Of a stretch of DNA of 64,000 bases, positions 13,378 to 25,700 are shown piece by piece (position 1 is the stretch's first letter; the number at the start of each line of letters is the position of its first letter). The stretch is from Panaeolus papilionaceus (lineage: Eukaryota; Basidiomycota; Agaricomycetes; Agaricales), in the NCBI GenBank assembly GCA_015501605.1, contig JADNRZ010000004.1, positions 1,984,001 to 2,048,000 of the forward strand, written 5' to 3'. The notes below the pieces were generated by a model. That model ran no database searches, was not told the DNA's origin, and saw nothing but the letters and a program-made list of their open reading frames with translations. A program made the position numbers and the translations under genes.

Positions 13378-16300
13378 TGTCAGTTGTTCTGGTTTGACAT
13401 ATTTTCGGTATGCCAGTGATATGATATGATATGGCTGGGAGCTGGGATTGATTATCAGTATCTGTATAGTAGTCGCTAGTAGGAAGGAGGCTTGTTCTGG
13501 ATGACGTTCTGGCTGTTGGAAGGAGGGTTGTCAGGACGAGTGTAGGGCGAAGGAATATACCGTCGTGCTCAATCGCACTGGATACGTTGGATATATGTAA
13601 AGCGCGTGGTATTGAAACCTCCTCATCGCAACAATTCAATTCATTCATGGATGGAGAAAGACCCAATGACATATGGTTGTGAGAACGTGGCGTTGATCTC
13701 ACATGGCGAGCGAGATACGGTCCCGCTGGTTGTCAATTGTTGAGTGCTCAGACTCGCTGTGGCGAGTTAGATAGGGTGTAGCAGATAACATTGTCTTAGT
13801 ATAGCACAACTTTGTACTAGGAAGGGAGACTCGGGGAGGGTTTGTGGTAGTCGAGGTATGGTGGTACGGCACCGATGCAAGTAATTGAATGTAACACGTT
13901 GAATGGGCGCTCGAGTGTCGCAACCGAGTCTAAGGGTTAGTGATTAGTACGTCATGTCATAGAACCGCCTGAGGTGTTAGGCAAAGGGTAGAGACATCGA
14001 GCTTGACTCCGACTCTCATAGATTCGAGTAAGCGTCATTCAACATTCAGTACGAAAGCATGGATATCTGTTCTTTATTTATAGACTCAATAGCCATAGTT
14101 CGATGTGCTCGGTGTGTTCAGTTAACTTGAATTACCACTCTCCTCAACGCCGGTGCCATTGAGAGAATGTACAGCTACAGTTACAGTAAACCTTGTTGAT
14201 ATCTATAGGATTCGGAAGGCACGACATGCGCGGAGGCTTATCAGGCATACAGAAGACATATCAGGACATCTCAGAGCCCTGACTGAATACCGCATCCTGA
14301 TTCAGAGCCGCAACTCAATATGCACTCGCAGGCATCCCATTCAATCCAGTGTTCCGAATGGGATGGGCAGTGTGACCATCACGAGCGGGGATCATTAAAT
14401 TGATTCGATTCGATTCGATTGGATCATCGTACGACTCTCCTATGCCTCTCACTGCATACTAGTAATCAGTGCAAGGAAACCCAGCTGGAAGCACTCTATT
14501 TGGGTGTTCCTGGATATAATGGTAGGGTTAGTGATGCTCGGACTCGGGCTCAGATTTACTAGGACTTGTCTATATAAACTCGATTATCGTAGACCGCGAC
14601 TTCGTCTGTTCGACTGATATAGAGGTGCGCGTGATAGGGGATATTAATACTTGTTTACGGCTGATCATTAAAGTGGGAGTCGACTGTAGCGCTAGCAAGA
14701 CGTCGGCGGTGTACATAAGCTGGAAAGGAAGGCGTTGTAGTGCACTACCGGCACCGTGCGTCGGAGCGAGGACCGATGTTTTTTTAAATCTGATTCTTAG
14801 GCCTGACGTATGAGACGAGCTGAAGTAACGTGAGCGCGGAACTGCTCGTGCGTCTCTGAGTCTCAGTCTGCGATATGACATTGACAACGCCTCAACAACA
14901 ACAGCAACGACCGCTACTACTATTTCACAAGACAAGCGCTGGAGAGAAGTGGTAGTGAAACGACGACTCGGAAATGTAACTGTAAATGCAGATAGGGGCT
15001 CCTCTCAACTGTATCTATCTACAATTACAATTATTGCTCTTGACGATGACGATGACGATGACAGACACATTTCAGTTGCGATCCCCGACCACGCTCTCGA
15101 CGCATCGGGGGCATTAAAAATCAAAATGTGACGCAACGATGAGTGCTGAAATTCAGGAAATTCACCGGGATTGATACCGATCAGGTCTGCAAAGTGCAAG
15201 ATATGAAATGAAGACCGAGACGAGACGGGCGTCGGTCGAGGGCAGAGACGATCGTGGCGTGGTCAGGGTCACGATACCCGTTGTAAAGAGGGTGGCTGTT
15301 GCGATGGGTGAGTCGTGAGGAGGGATTTGAAGGAGGGAGTCAAGGGAGCGAGGAGACGAGGAGGGGAGGAGGGCAAACATGAGAGCCTGGAAAAGACAAA
15401 CAAGGAACAAGAACAAGGAACGAGGCAAGAAGGGAAGAGAGACAATAGCGCGTGATATTGGTTTGGCCGATGTTTATGAGACGATATTACTACAAGTGGG
15501 TGATTTATGGCATTTATAAGGTGCTGGGAGACTTGGACTTGTTGTGGGTATACACATTATTAATTGCTTTTACTTGGATATTTCTACTCTCATCATAGGA
15601 GGCGCAAGTGCAGTACGGTGCTGTTCTGTACTCCATCATGATAAGTAGTGGCATTACCTATTGCGTGTATTAGGACACCGGTGAGAGTGCCGTTTTCTCA
15701 CTTTTTTGCTGGCTTGTTGTCAAGAGGATGAGGATTTGAAATGATTTACATTTACATTACAATGATACTAGTTAGGTTGTAATACAGTCAGTAATGTGAG
15801 GTGGCAGGGTTGGGAAGGTGACGCTGCGATAAGTCGGATTCGCAAACACGGAGACCAAGATAGATAGATAGAGAAGAAGAGGAGAGGGAGAGATAAGATA
15901 GGGGAAGTAAGTGCGTAGTGTAACAAGAGGACAACGCGAGTTTGACGTTTCAGCGAAAAGGCAACGAACGAGAGCGAAGAAGAAAGAAAAAAAAAGAGGG
16001 CGAAAATCAAATCAGTTGAATCAAATCAAATCAAATCACGAACACGAAAGACAGAACAGGAGAAAGGGGAAAAAACACCCGAGTTGATATCTGAATGGGG
16101 AATTAACTCGTTTAGGAGGTGAGATGAGATCTGAATCTTATGAGGAAAATAAATAATTATTTAAAATAATGATAATAAACGATAAAAAAGGGAAATGGAA
16201 TATGAAAAAGGAAAAAGGGCGGGTGTGTGCGAAAAGAGAGAAAAGGAGAGAGTTTAGGTGGATTGTGATTCCTGCCTCCTCCTCCCTTAATGGTCCTTTG

Positions 16301-17071
16301 ATCAGAGTGCAATAACCAGTCCCTTTGTCCCCTCCCCCTTCTCTCTCTCTTCTTTCCGTACCTCCCTCGCCGCAACAAGGATAACGCCTGGAGTGAGTGA
16401 CTCTGAGAGGAATGGGGGGAATTGTACTGATAATTGTTGATAATTAGCTCTCGCGACCCTTGCCGGCTCATCACTACCGACCGACCTACCCCCCACCCAC
16501 CGTACCCCGCTATACCAAGGATTCAGCCATTCTCGACAAAGGACCATTATATCCTTTACACTACCATTCCCTCACCACCACCGCCGACAATCCCCCCTCG
16601 TAGTTGTTGTTGACACGCTTGAGCTCTGCTCGCGATCACAGCCTACACCCAAAACTTTTTTTTCTACTTCACTTTACCTTCACCCGAAAGCCGCTTTCCG
16701 CTTTCACATTCCTCCAACGCCCACCCAACGACGACTCTAGTATCATCTTATCTTTAACCACGCCACGCCTACCACATACTTACTCGCCATTATCGACGCT
16801 TCAACAACCGACAGACCGTACATACCCACCAAGATCCAACTGACGGGTGTCCGCTGAGCAATCGCGTAACCCTGTACTGATTTACCTGCTCTTGCTATTG
16901 TGTGTCACTCGATCGCCGATTCGATAAACGCACCGCTGTATCCCACTCGACTACACTCTTTGATTTGACTCTATACCCCCGACCGCACCACCCACCCACC
17001 CTCGCTTACTACTATTATCAGTACCACTACTACTCAAGCAATAAATAAATCAATCGATACTCGATCAATAA
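13378..17071. other. Intergenic region and probable long promoter/5' leader of the bHLH gene
   Basis: No gene is supported. The stretch carries several microsatellites: repeated ATATG near 13416-13432, ATTCG at 14400-14421, GAC/GAT at 15041-15062 and ATCAA at 16018-16037. From about 16260 to 17071 the plus strand is strongly pyrimidine-rich and studded with CCACC/CTACC tracts, as is common in long 5' leaders of fungal regulatory genes. I read that part as the promoter and leader of the bHLH gene starting at 17072. Reading frames here are low-complexity and are not called. Confidence 0.45.
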
Positions 17072-19611
17072 ATGGCCATGACGCTCCCACTCTCACCCGC
17101 CTCTGACGCCCACCCCGCTTCCCCCTCTTCCCCCTCTACTACCCCCAACGCCAACACCAACAACACTAATTCTACCCCTACTTCCGGTTCCAATTCTACT
17201 TCAATTTCTACTTCTACTTCGATTTCGACCAACAACAACAACAGTAACGGAAATTCTACTACTAATTCTTCCGGTTCGGGCGCCGATGCTGATGGAGCTG
17301 CCCCTGCTGCGAATGCGAATGCTGCCGCTAATGCTGCGATGAAGCGCAAGCCTAGTCGTCGTGCGAATACGGCTGAGCGGAGGGCTACGCATAATGCGGT
17401 TGAGAGGCAGAGGAGGGAGACGTTGAATGGGAGGTTCCTTGTGAGTGACTTTTCATTATGCTTTTTGGTCTTGCGTTTTTTGTGGATGAGTGCTGATGAT
17501 GATTTTTTTGTTTTCCCCTTTATTTCCCCCCTGACTTGGATTATTTTTATTTTTATTTTTATCTTGTGTTGTGTCATGTTATCACATCACGTCTCCATCT
17601 GCCCATCCCCATCATTATCTATCCAACACATCCCATCCCATCCATCTATCCAACTCACCACGTCATCTCCATCCCCGAATGCAAACGCATCATATCATTA
17701 ACCAACCACGTTACCCGGTCTTTGCCTTCTCACAATGTTGTGATGCGCTGTAATTTAACTCGGCTCGGCTCGGCGTTCCTTCCCCGCACCGCTTCCCTTC
17801 CTTCGCTTCCCCTTCCCCCCTTGTCCTTGTCGTTCCCCTCGTTCCCTGATTGTCATGGGACATGTCATGTCATCTAACAGGACCTCGCCGCACTCCTCCC
17901 CAACCTCTCTCAAATCCGCCGCCCTTCCAAGTCTAGCATCGTCAATTCTTCTATTGCGCACATCCACGCCTCGCGCCGTCATCGTCAACTCGCATCCCGC
18001 GAACTCCGCCTCTTGAAAACTGAAGCTGATCACCTCCGTCGTGAACTTAATGAGTGGAGGGATCGAGCTGCGCTCCCGCGCGTTGAAGAGCCGGTGAGGA
18101 GTGATGGGTTTGGGATGGTGCTTAGTGGGGAGCTGGAGGTGGTTGTGCTCCCACCTGGACAGGAGGAGGAGGATGAGGATGATGAGGGCATGGTTGGCGT
18201 GCAGAGCTATGCGAGTAATGGAGAGGGAGGATCGTTTATGGATAGCATCGATGAGGATATCCCGCTCGTCCCTGCGACTTATGTCCCCCCTGCTCCTGCT
18301 GGATCGAGCGCTGGCGCGCCTAGTCTTGGCTACCCTACTCATCCGTCTCATTTGAGCGGTATGATGGCCCATCATGCGCAGCAACAACACCATGGCGGAC
18401 AGCAACATCATGCCCAGATGCCTCATCACCCTCAGCATGCTGCGCAACATGGACATCATGAACTTGATGACCCTCGCTTTGCGTTTTTGAAGGGCAACAA
18501 CTCTAATAATCCATTCGCGCATAACCCGCCCCCGCCGCCTTCGTCGTCTCACTCTTCCCATTCTCACTCGTCGCACCCCGCTCATCATGCCTCGCACTCG
18601 CACTCGCACCCACACTCGTCGCAGCCGCCGTCTATTCAGATCCCGAACGGCCCGCCGTCGTCGAGGGGTATGACGAGCCCGTATGATGCGCCTGGTGCTT
18701 TCCATGGTCATCATGGACACCATGGAGCGTCGGGGTTTGGAGGTAGAGGACACGGGCATCATGGAGGAGGAGGGCACGGGGGGCTGTATACGCCGCCGGC
18801 GAGTGCGCATGGGTTGCCTTCGTCTGGGTCGTCGAATGGGGGCAATGGCAGCAACAATGGACAGGGGAGCAATGGACAGAACCAGGGAAACGGATCTGGT
18901 GGCGCTGATGCACAGGGAGTAGGAGGAGAGGGTGTCAGCGTCGGTGTGAGCGGGGCGATTCCGATTCCTGGGATGAGGCTGAGTGTGAATACGACGGCCA
19001 ACTCGAGCGCGGGTGCGTCGAGTCCGTATAGTGCGCATGGGTTTCCTGCACATGGACATCAGCAGCAGCAGCAGCAACACGCACATGCGGGGATGCACCA
19101 GCACCAGGGGTTTCATGTAGGCTCGCCGGGGAGCCCCGGGAGTGTGCATAGTGCGATGAGCGCTGCTGCTGCGGGGAGCCCTTTTTTTGTGGGTAGTCCT
19201 GTGGGGACGCCGCCGTTGCCTTCGTCTCAGCATGGCCAGCACCCTTCTCAACACTCCGCCCAGCACGGTTCCCATGGTCCTCAACACAACGGACACCAAG
19301 GGCATGGCAGGAGAGAGAGGAGCGAGAGCTTGAGTATTGGAGGAAGTCCCGGTGGGAGCCCGAGTTATGAGTTGGAGGGCGGGGGAGTGGGTGTGGGTGT
19401 GGGTGGGGGGAGTGTGCCCCGGTTCGGGGCTGGATTCATGGGCGGTACCAATGGGATGAACGGTGCCAATACCAATGGAGGAGGAGGAAATGGGATGTAT
19501 AATCAGATGATGATGGGGATGGGGATGGTGGGGATGGGTATGATGTATCCTGGACAGCAGCAGCAGCCTGGGCAGGGGCATTTGGGGATGGTTGTTGGTG
19601 GGATGATGTGA
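17072..19611 (+). CDS. Basic helix-loop-helix transcription factor (699 aa)
   Basis: Nuclear DNA-binding regulator, presumably of E-box sites. Two exons, 17072-17440 and 17881-19611, flank a 440-nt intron (gtgagt..taacag); their sum gives 699 residues in phase. Residues 1-85 are rich in Ser, Thr, Asn and Ala. The bHLH follows at about 95-185. Its basic region THNAVERQRRETLNGRF shows the His, Glu and Arg contact positions of E-box binders, helix 1 leads into a loop (LPNLSQIRRPSKSS), and helix 2 (SIVNSSIAHIHASRR) continues into a leucine-containing helix (LRLLKTEADHLRREL), suggesting a zipper-like extension. The intron splits the HLH between FL and DLAALLP. The C-terminal 450 residues are low complexity: His-rich runs near 18360-18620, Gly/Asn/Ser-rich stretches, poly-Gln, and a Met/Gly-rich end. 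This resembles activation or phase-separating tails but is inference. Targets are unknown. Confidence 0.85.
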
Positions 19612-21532
19612 GGTGACCTCTGCTCATCGTCTTGCCTCGCCCTTTGTGAATTTGTATATGCATGAATGTAGCAGTATTTTGTGTGTATCTTTACCCCCAC
19701 CCTTGACCTGTTCTTTAGCTCTTTCGCCAATTTTTTTTTGGCTGTTGTTTTTGGATCTTTTTTTGTCCCCTACCCTTATCCTTGTCCTTGTAGCTCACAT
19801 ACGACCCTTGAATTGTTTTTTTATTCACCCCCTGCCTCTTATTATAACACACTCGTCTTATCCTATCCTATCCTATCGTATTTTTTTCTTCTCATTGCGT
19901 TTATCCACCCCGACATCCTCATCGCTCATACCTATGCGACCTGCTCTCGCCTCTCCACTCGCTGCCGCCGCTCATGGCGGTTGTTTCTATGCATCTATGC
20001 CCCCCTCGTCACCACTATCACTCACTCACTCACTCCATAACTATGTCCTCGCTCGCGCCTTTTGGTGCATATACCCATCTCATCACCCTGCTCATCGTCT
20101 CGTCCGGCCCCTTCGTCGACCTCGTCTCTTGTTGTTGATGGATGAGGAGATGACCCCAAAGAATTAAAGAATTGCTCAAGAACTTTTCCTAGTTGATTAC
20201 TTATTGTGCTACGTTGTTTTTTGAACTTGTTTAGTTGTTGTTTACTTTGTTGAAATTTGAATTTGAATTGAATTGGATTGGATTGGATATCTACGATTTT
20301 TGTGGGAGTGATGAGGTGGTAAAATCAAAAATCGACTCAGTCGTGGCTTTGAACGTGATTCTAGTTTTTTTTAAAAAAAAAAAACACGTTCACAAGTCTT
20401 GGTGTAAATTTACAGGCTGGATGGACAAGACTGAAGAGCTGCTCAGACTCGGAGGGAGTTGGGCTCTGGAGAGCGAGAGTGGGAACATGGTCATCGATAA
20501 CAGGAATCACGCCTGCCTGACTTGACGTGTCGTGTTGTTCTTCTTTCTTCTTGCCTTTATGACGACTGACGGGTTCAAATTCGATTTTTTGCTGCTTGCT
20601 TCGTTCAACTCTGGTCTTGCAACGCTTTGGGCTCGGTTTTGGGTCATGTCTGTCGTCTATCTGGGCTCTGGACTCATAAATTGAAGTTGTGCAGGAAGGA
20701 TGGGTAATCTGTTATTCCGCCTCTTTCATCTTCTTCTGTGTTGATGCCCTGTTCTCTGTCGTTTTTGTGTCATATCGATGAAAATACAAACGTGACCACC
20801 TCGCCCGCCCTCTTCCCTTGCTTCCCAGTTCTCTCTGTGTACTTACTCCCTCTAGCCCTGAGGTTCTTCTGAGCTCTTCTCTCTTCTTTCTGTACTCCAA
20901 CGCTGAATCTGACTGGTACTGGCAATTATAACCACCACTGCAGATCATTCAATCCCGAGTCCTGCCAATTACTCGGACGATCACATTCATTGAACTGGGC
21001 TATAGTTAAACTGCAGCCATCGATGTCTATCCTCCGAGTCCTTTCCAATTCAACTACTCCAATTCAACCGTCAAAGAACCTAGGCTTGCGTGCTATTCTG
21101 AGGACCTCCTATCTGTTCTCGTGGACCCCAATCAGCAATCACACCTGGGTGCAATAACGCTGAATTGCGCGACGTCCCATAATTATCTGCTTAATACCAA
21201 CACTGTCCTTCTCTCGGAGCTTCGCCTCGGCGGCCTCGATCATGGGTACCTGCTTGCTTGGATTCTATTCCACCCCTTGTGTCATTCTTGATTACAATTC
21301 AGCTGCTGATGATGCGCCTCGCGAGGGTCCTAAGGCAATGTATTGCACCCCTTGGAGCTTACTACCTTCGACACTCAGTAGTTGGCTTTGAAAACTGCGA
21401 ATAAACCCCTTTGTTTCGCCCATTCGCTTGCTTGGGCTTTCATACCTGATTTTTGGGAGGCATAAAGGCGTGTTTGAGCTGTGGTGTAAGAGACAGATTA
21501 GACCCCTGTCGAGTCTCTATCTAGCTCTCAAG
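19612..21532. other. Intergenic, 3' flank of bHLH gene and promoter of secreted-protein gene
   Basis: No gene is supported. It contains T-rich and CT-rich tracts, a TCCTA tandem at 19860-19878, and a GAATT/GGATT tandem at about 20253-20288. The small open frames in both strands have no recognisable content. Confidence 0.45.
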
Positions 21533-22796
21533 ATGCGTTTCACGGCGCTCACAACAGCACTTTTATCTCTCCTTCCATTCACACTCGGAGCGGCCCCTCC
21601 CCACCCACTCGCGGAACCCACGCCAGACTTCACCAACACCACCATCTTCGCCCCACCCTCGTCCTGGTCCTCCAAAAGCACCTCGTACGCCCGCACCGTC
21701 GTCCTCCGCCACGACTGCTCCAACACCATCCTCGCCTCGTTCACCTTTTCCCCGCCGAACTCTGACGCCGCACTCCCTGTGTTCCAGTCCAAGGATAATG
21801 GGCGTACGTGGACGGAGCTGAGCAGGATTTACTTTAAGAATGGGGTGTATAGTGGGGGCGCGATATGGCAGCCCTTCCTTTATGAACTGCCGGAGAAGGT
21901 GGGCAAGTTCCCTGCTGGAACGATTTTGGCGAGTGGGAATGGCATCCCGAGAGGTTTTGGGAGCACGAATATTGAGGTGCATGCTTCGTTGGATAAGGGG
22001 TGTGTATATCATACTTTTTTGCATTTTATAATCGCGAAAACTAATCCTAATTTTTCAACCCAGAAAAACATGGCAATTCGTCTCTCAAGTCGCACAAGGA
22101 ACCTCTCCCAACACTAACAACGGCGCACATCCCATCTGGGAGCCTTTCCTCCTCTACCATCAGGGCCAACTCGGCGTCTTCTATTCGGACCAACGCGACC
22201 CTCTCCACGGGCAAAAACTCGCGCACCAGGCCTCCTCCGACCTCATCAACTGGGGCCCCGTCGTCAACGACGTCGCCATGGCCAACTACACCCTGCGCCC
22301 GGGTATGACCACCATCGCCAAGTTCCCGCAGAACGGCAAGGACAAGTTTATCCTCAGCTATGAAGTCGGGCTCGCGAATGGCCCAGTGGAGTATGCGGTC
22401 GGGTACAGGATCAGTGATTCGCCATTCACATTCGACAGCGCGCCTGATATCCCCTTGGTGGCAACGGACGGGACCGTCTCAGCTGCTGGGCCGTATATTG
22501 TTTGGTCCCCCGCTGGAGGGCCCAACGGGACGCTGGTGCTGTCGGACTCGACGTATGCGCAGGTGTTTACGAATGATGCGCATGGGGACCCTAAGAGGTG
22601 GGTGAAGCGGGAGGCGGCGAGGGATCAGGGGGTGAGTTATACGAGGAGCTTGACGGTGTTGCCGGATAAGAAGGGAAAGAAGATTTTGTTTGCGAATGGG
22701 GGGTATTATGGGCTGAGAGCGGCGACGGTGACGGCGGGTGAGTGGGTTGTGCCCGGGGATGAGGGGGTGGATGAGGTTTGTGTGCCTGGGGCGTAG
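21533..22796 (+). CDS. Secreted Asp-box (BNR repeat) sialidase-like protein (399 aa)
   Basis: Predicted extracellular six-bladed beta-propeller of the sialidase/BNR superfamily; fungal relatives include exo-arabinanases (GH93) and uncharacterised BNR proteins, so the substrate is probably a glycan but is not known. Exons 21533-21999 and 22064-22796 join across a 64-nt intron, and the sum is 400 codons including stop. The N-terminus MRFTALTTALLSLLPFTLGA is a clear signal peptide. Two Asp boxes are visible: SKDNGRTW (residues about 85-92) and, created by the splice, SLDKGKTW (about 152-159). An arginine near position 50 (SYARTVVLRHD) sits where the propeller families place an early conserved Arg. 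A motif with GGPNGTLVLSDS lies near residue 330. The ATG at 21533 is preferred because it begins the signal peptide; an in-frame upstream extension has none. I cannot separate GH93 from other BNR families by eye. Confidence 0.75.
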
Positions 22797-25700
22797 GTAG
22801 TTGTGGTGAGGTTTTGATTTTGTACGAGTATGTACTGGTATGTGATGTTGGTTTGTAAGTAGGAGTATTAAACATGTTGAATTCACAGTTTTTGTTATTT
22901 GATGTTCCGTTTGACCATAGTGCATGGATAACAAGTCGAGATCTGACATCTTGTACTGAACTGTAAAGTAATGTCTGTTTAACATTGTACACAATAAACA
23001 CACTCTCGTCATTTAATTTTCCACCTAGAGTCTGCGAGGCACCCGCATTTGATCATTGACTACGCTAAGTGCTGAGAATAGCAGGGGAATAGCGATAAAT
23101 ACCATAAAGCCATTTGAGCTTTGGACCTTGAAGTGCCATCCGTCTTCAGAGTCATACCTTTCAAGTTCTACGACACACGCCTTGTACTTTAAATTGCAAG
23201 TACGAGTCCGTCAGGCCTCACCTCCACATATCCCGGTCCGACATCTCGCATCGGGATTCAGAGAGCAGCTATATATAAACCCGCTACCAGCCTTCAATTG
23301 TACAATGTAGGGTTATCGCCATTCATTGACATATCTACGTAATGTTTTTTTATAACATTGGACATAACCTGGACTTTGAATACAATAGGCAAATAATGGA
23401 ATCATGTCATATCGATATCGGGATTCTTGATTCTTGATATTTTAATTATGCAACGCACAATAACAATGAAGGAGAAGAAAAAGAGAAGAATTGAATATTT
23501 AATAAACAATTACATGTAAGTAATTGGTGAGGTGGCAACCTATGCCCAGACAAAATACGAAAAGCGTCAAGCATCAAATCGAATCCACTATACAAAATGC
23601 ATCCTGATTCCTCAATTTCACGAGACCAAGTCCACTCCAATATCTAACACCATCGCCATCCTTGCCAGCAAAATATTTATCCAACACCGTCACCAAAACA
23701 CAGGTCAGTCGACCGCACAAGCCCAGACATCGACATCCCCGCATCATTCCATGATGCATGATCCCGTGGTTCCCCACTTTTTCCGAACTTTCAACGAACG
23801 ACCGCCGCTCTGCCCCCTCCAGGCTCTCCCTCTGTGGTTCTGTTCTGTTCTGTTGCAGAGTCACTGTGAGGCTGCAAGGGCAGAACAGGGCTATGTAAGG
23901 CTAAGTTTGCAGCGATATATGGGTTCTGAATGGATGAATGATATAAAAAAAAGTATGTGTAATTTACTTATGTAGGTTGTTACAATGTTATTCAAGCTTG
24001 AGCCTTGAGTAGACTTGACCCCATTTGTGTGTGCCCCGTTTAAAGCGCCTCCGCTCTGACATAAATCTTGAAATTGCATCTCTTGTTGACCGGCGCGTCG
24101 GTCTCACCGCTCTGAGGAGGAAATACAGATAGGCGGGGCGGGGCTGGCTTCCATATCATATCATACATAGCTGGGTGGGTGGGTGGTTACGCCGCTTTAT
24201 TCTGCTGGCAGTGGAGTGATCATGATCAGTACTTGTTATGTTCTATTACGTTCTGGTATTGTACTTACCAGAAATCTTTATTTAAATTTCAATAAGAGAT
24301 AAGTAACTTATTATCCATTTGAACTTCATCGCAAGGCACTAGTAAGCTTTCATATCCATCGAAAGAGCTCATCGTATCCCAGGAGGGTCGCTGAGGATGA
24401 GAGGACGGTGAGGTGAGGTGCGGCGACAGAGCGGTCTTCATATTTCTTAGGAACACCGCCTCTCCAGATTTTCTGCGATGAACGCCTAAGTGCTTAATGA
24501 ACGAGAGAAAATCAGGGAAATTACGCACTCGTGTACGAAAAATCTATAGATAAGACACGGTCGAGATGATAATTTTAGTTTAGTTGACACTGGACGTCGC
24601 GAAGAAAAGCCTGCCTGCACGCAAAAGAAGGAACCTCAAAGCCAGAGGTGTCTCAGAGAGAGAAAGGACAAACGACAACTTCGGCCCGTTGGGTCATCTG
24701 ATTTCGTGACCATCAGATAAAATGAATAGCTGTCAAGTACGATGAACTTACCTTGGGACTTCAACTGGTCATTGAGAGTTGGACTGGCGCTGGGTTGAGG
24801 GAATTGAACTTTGAAGTGAAAACCGTGTCAAAATATGCTTGGCGATATTTCTTAGCGGTGGATAGAGGAAGGTGACCTATACAAGTACGATTAGAAATTT
24901 TTTGGGGTCCATATAGTATACGACTCTTGAACTTGCTGGAGTAGGTATTCAGTCACTTGAGTGGTGACATGGACTTAGGGGTGGCGCAGTCTACGTCTGG
25001 GATATGTAATGCACAACTTGACGAAAAATGCTGGTTTTGGGATACACTTGACCAGGACGGGTAATGATAATTAATCGGTGAACTAAAACGGGAATATCAG
25101 TTTATGTTTCACCGCCTCTACAGCTCAAGCAGAGAAGAAAAGAACATACGATAAATCGTCCTATGTCGTAAGAGTTCACCGAGATATGTCTGAAAATATT
25201 TTCTCCGGGCAACATGCATGACTATAATTGGACCTCGCTCGTCGCCGTCGCTGTAGACGAAGACGCGAAGACGCGCCTTGCGGTGATCATAACCCCTAAA
25301 CCAATCCTATTCAGCAGTACAGCGGGAGCTCGGGCGCCGATGAGCCGTATCATAGCCCTAGGGGGGGACGTAGTAAATAGATTTTCTGCTGGTTGAGGGT
25401 AGCAGAAAATGGAAGACTGTTATTGGCTGGAGTGAGATGGAGTTCCGGGCCTGAGAGAAAAAAATAACCCACCCAGCCGCCTGCGTCGGAAAGCCGTTAG
25501 CAAAACCGACGGATATGTAGCTAGCTGCTTGGACTGCATTGGATTGCCGTGTTGTGACGTAGCATAATGAATGAATGGGATAACGAGAATAGGTTGAGTA
25601 GGCTAGAATTATCGATGACGATCACCCCCACGTTTGATGTGTGGGCTTGACGCTTGCGGTGAAAATATTCATTCGGTTGTCGTAGCCATTCTATAAACAT

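Noticed and set aside
17755..19581. 608-codon minus-strand frame across the bHLH gene
   Set aside because: It is the antisense of a GC-rich low-complexity coding exon, is Arg/His/Leu/Ser simple sequence, and crosses the intron of the sense gene.
24290..24960. Minus-strand exon-like pieces (KKYRQAYFDTVFTSKF and a neighbour)
   Set aside because: One good donor but no start, no recognisable family and stops between pieces; only mentioned in the intergenic note.
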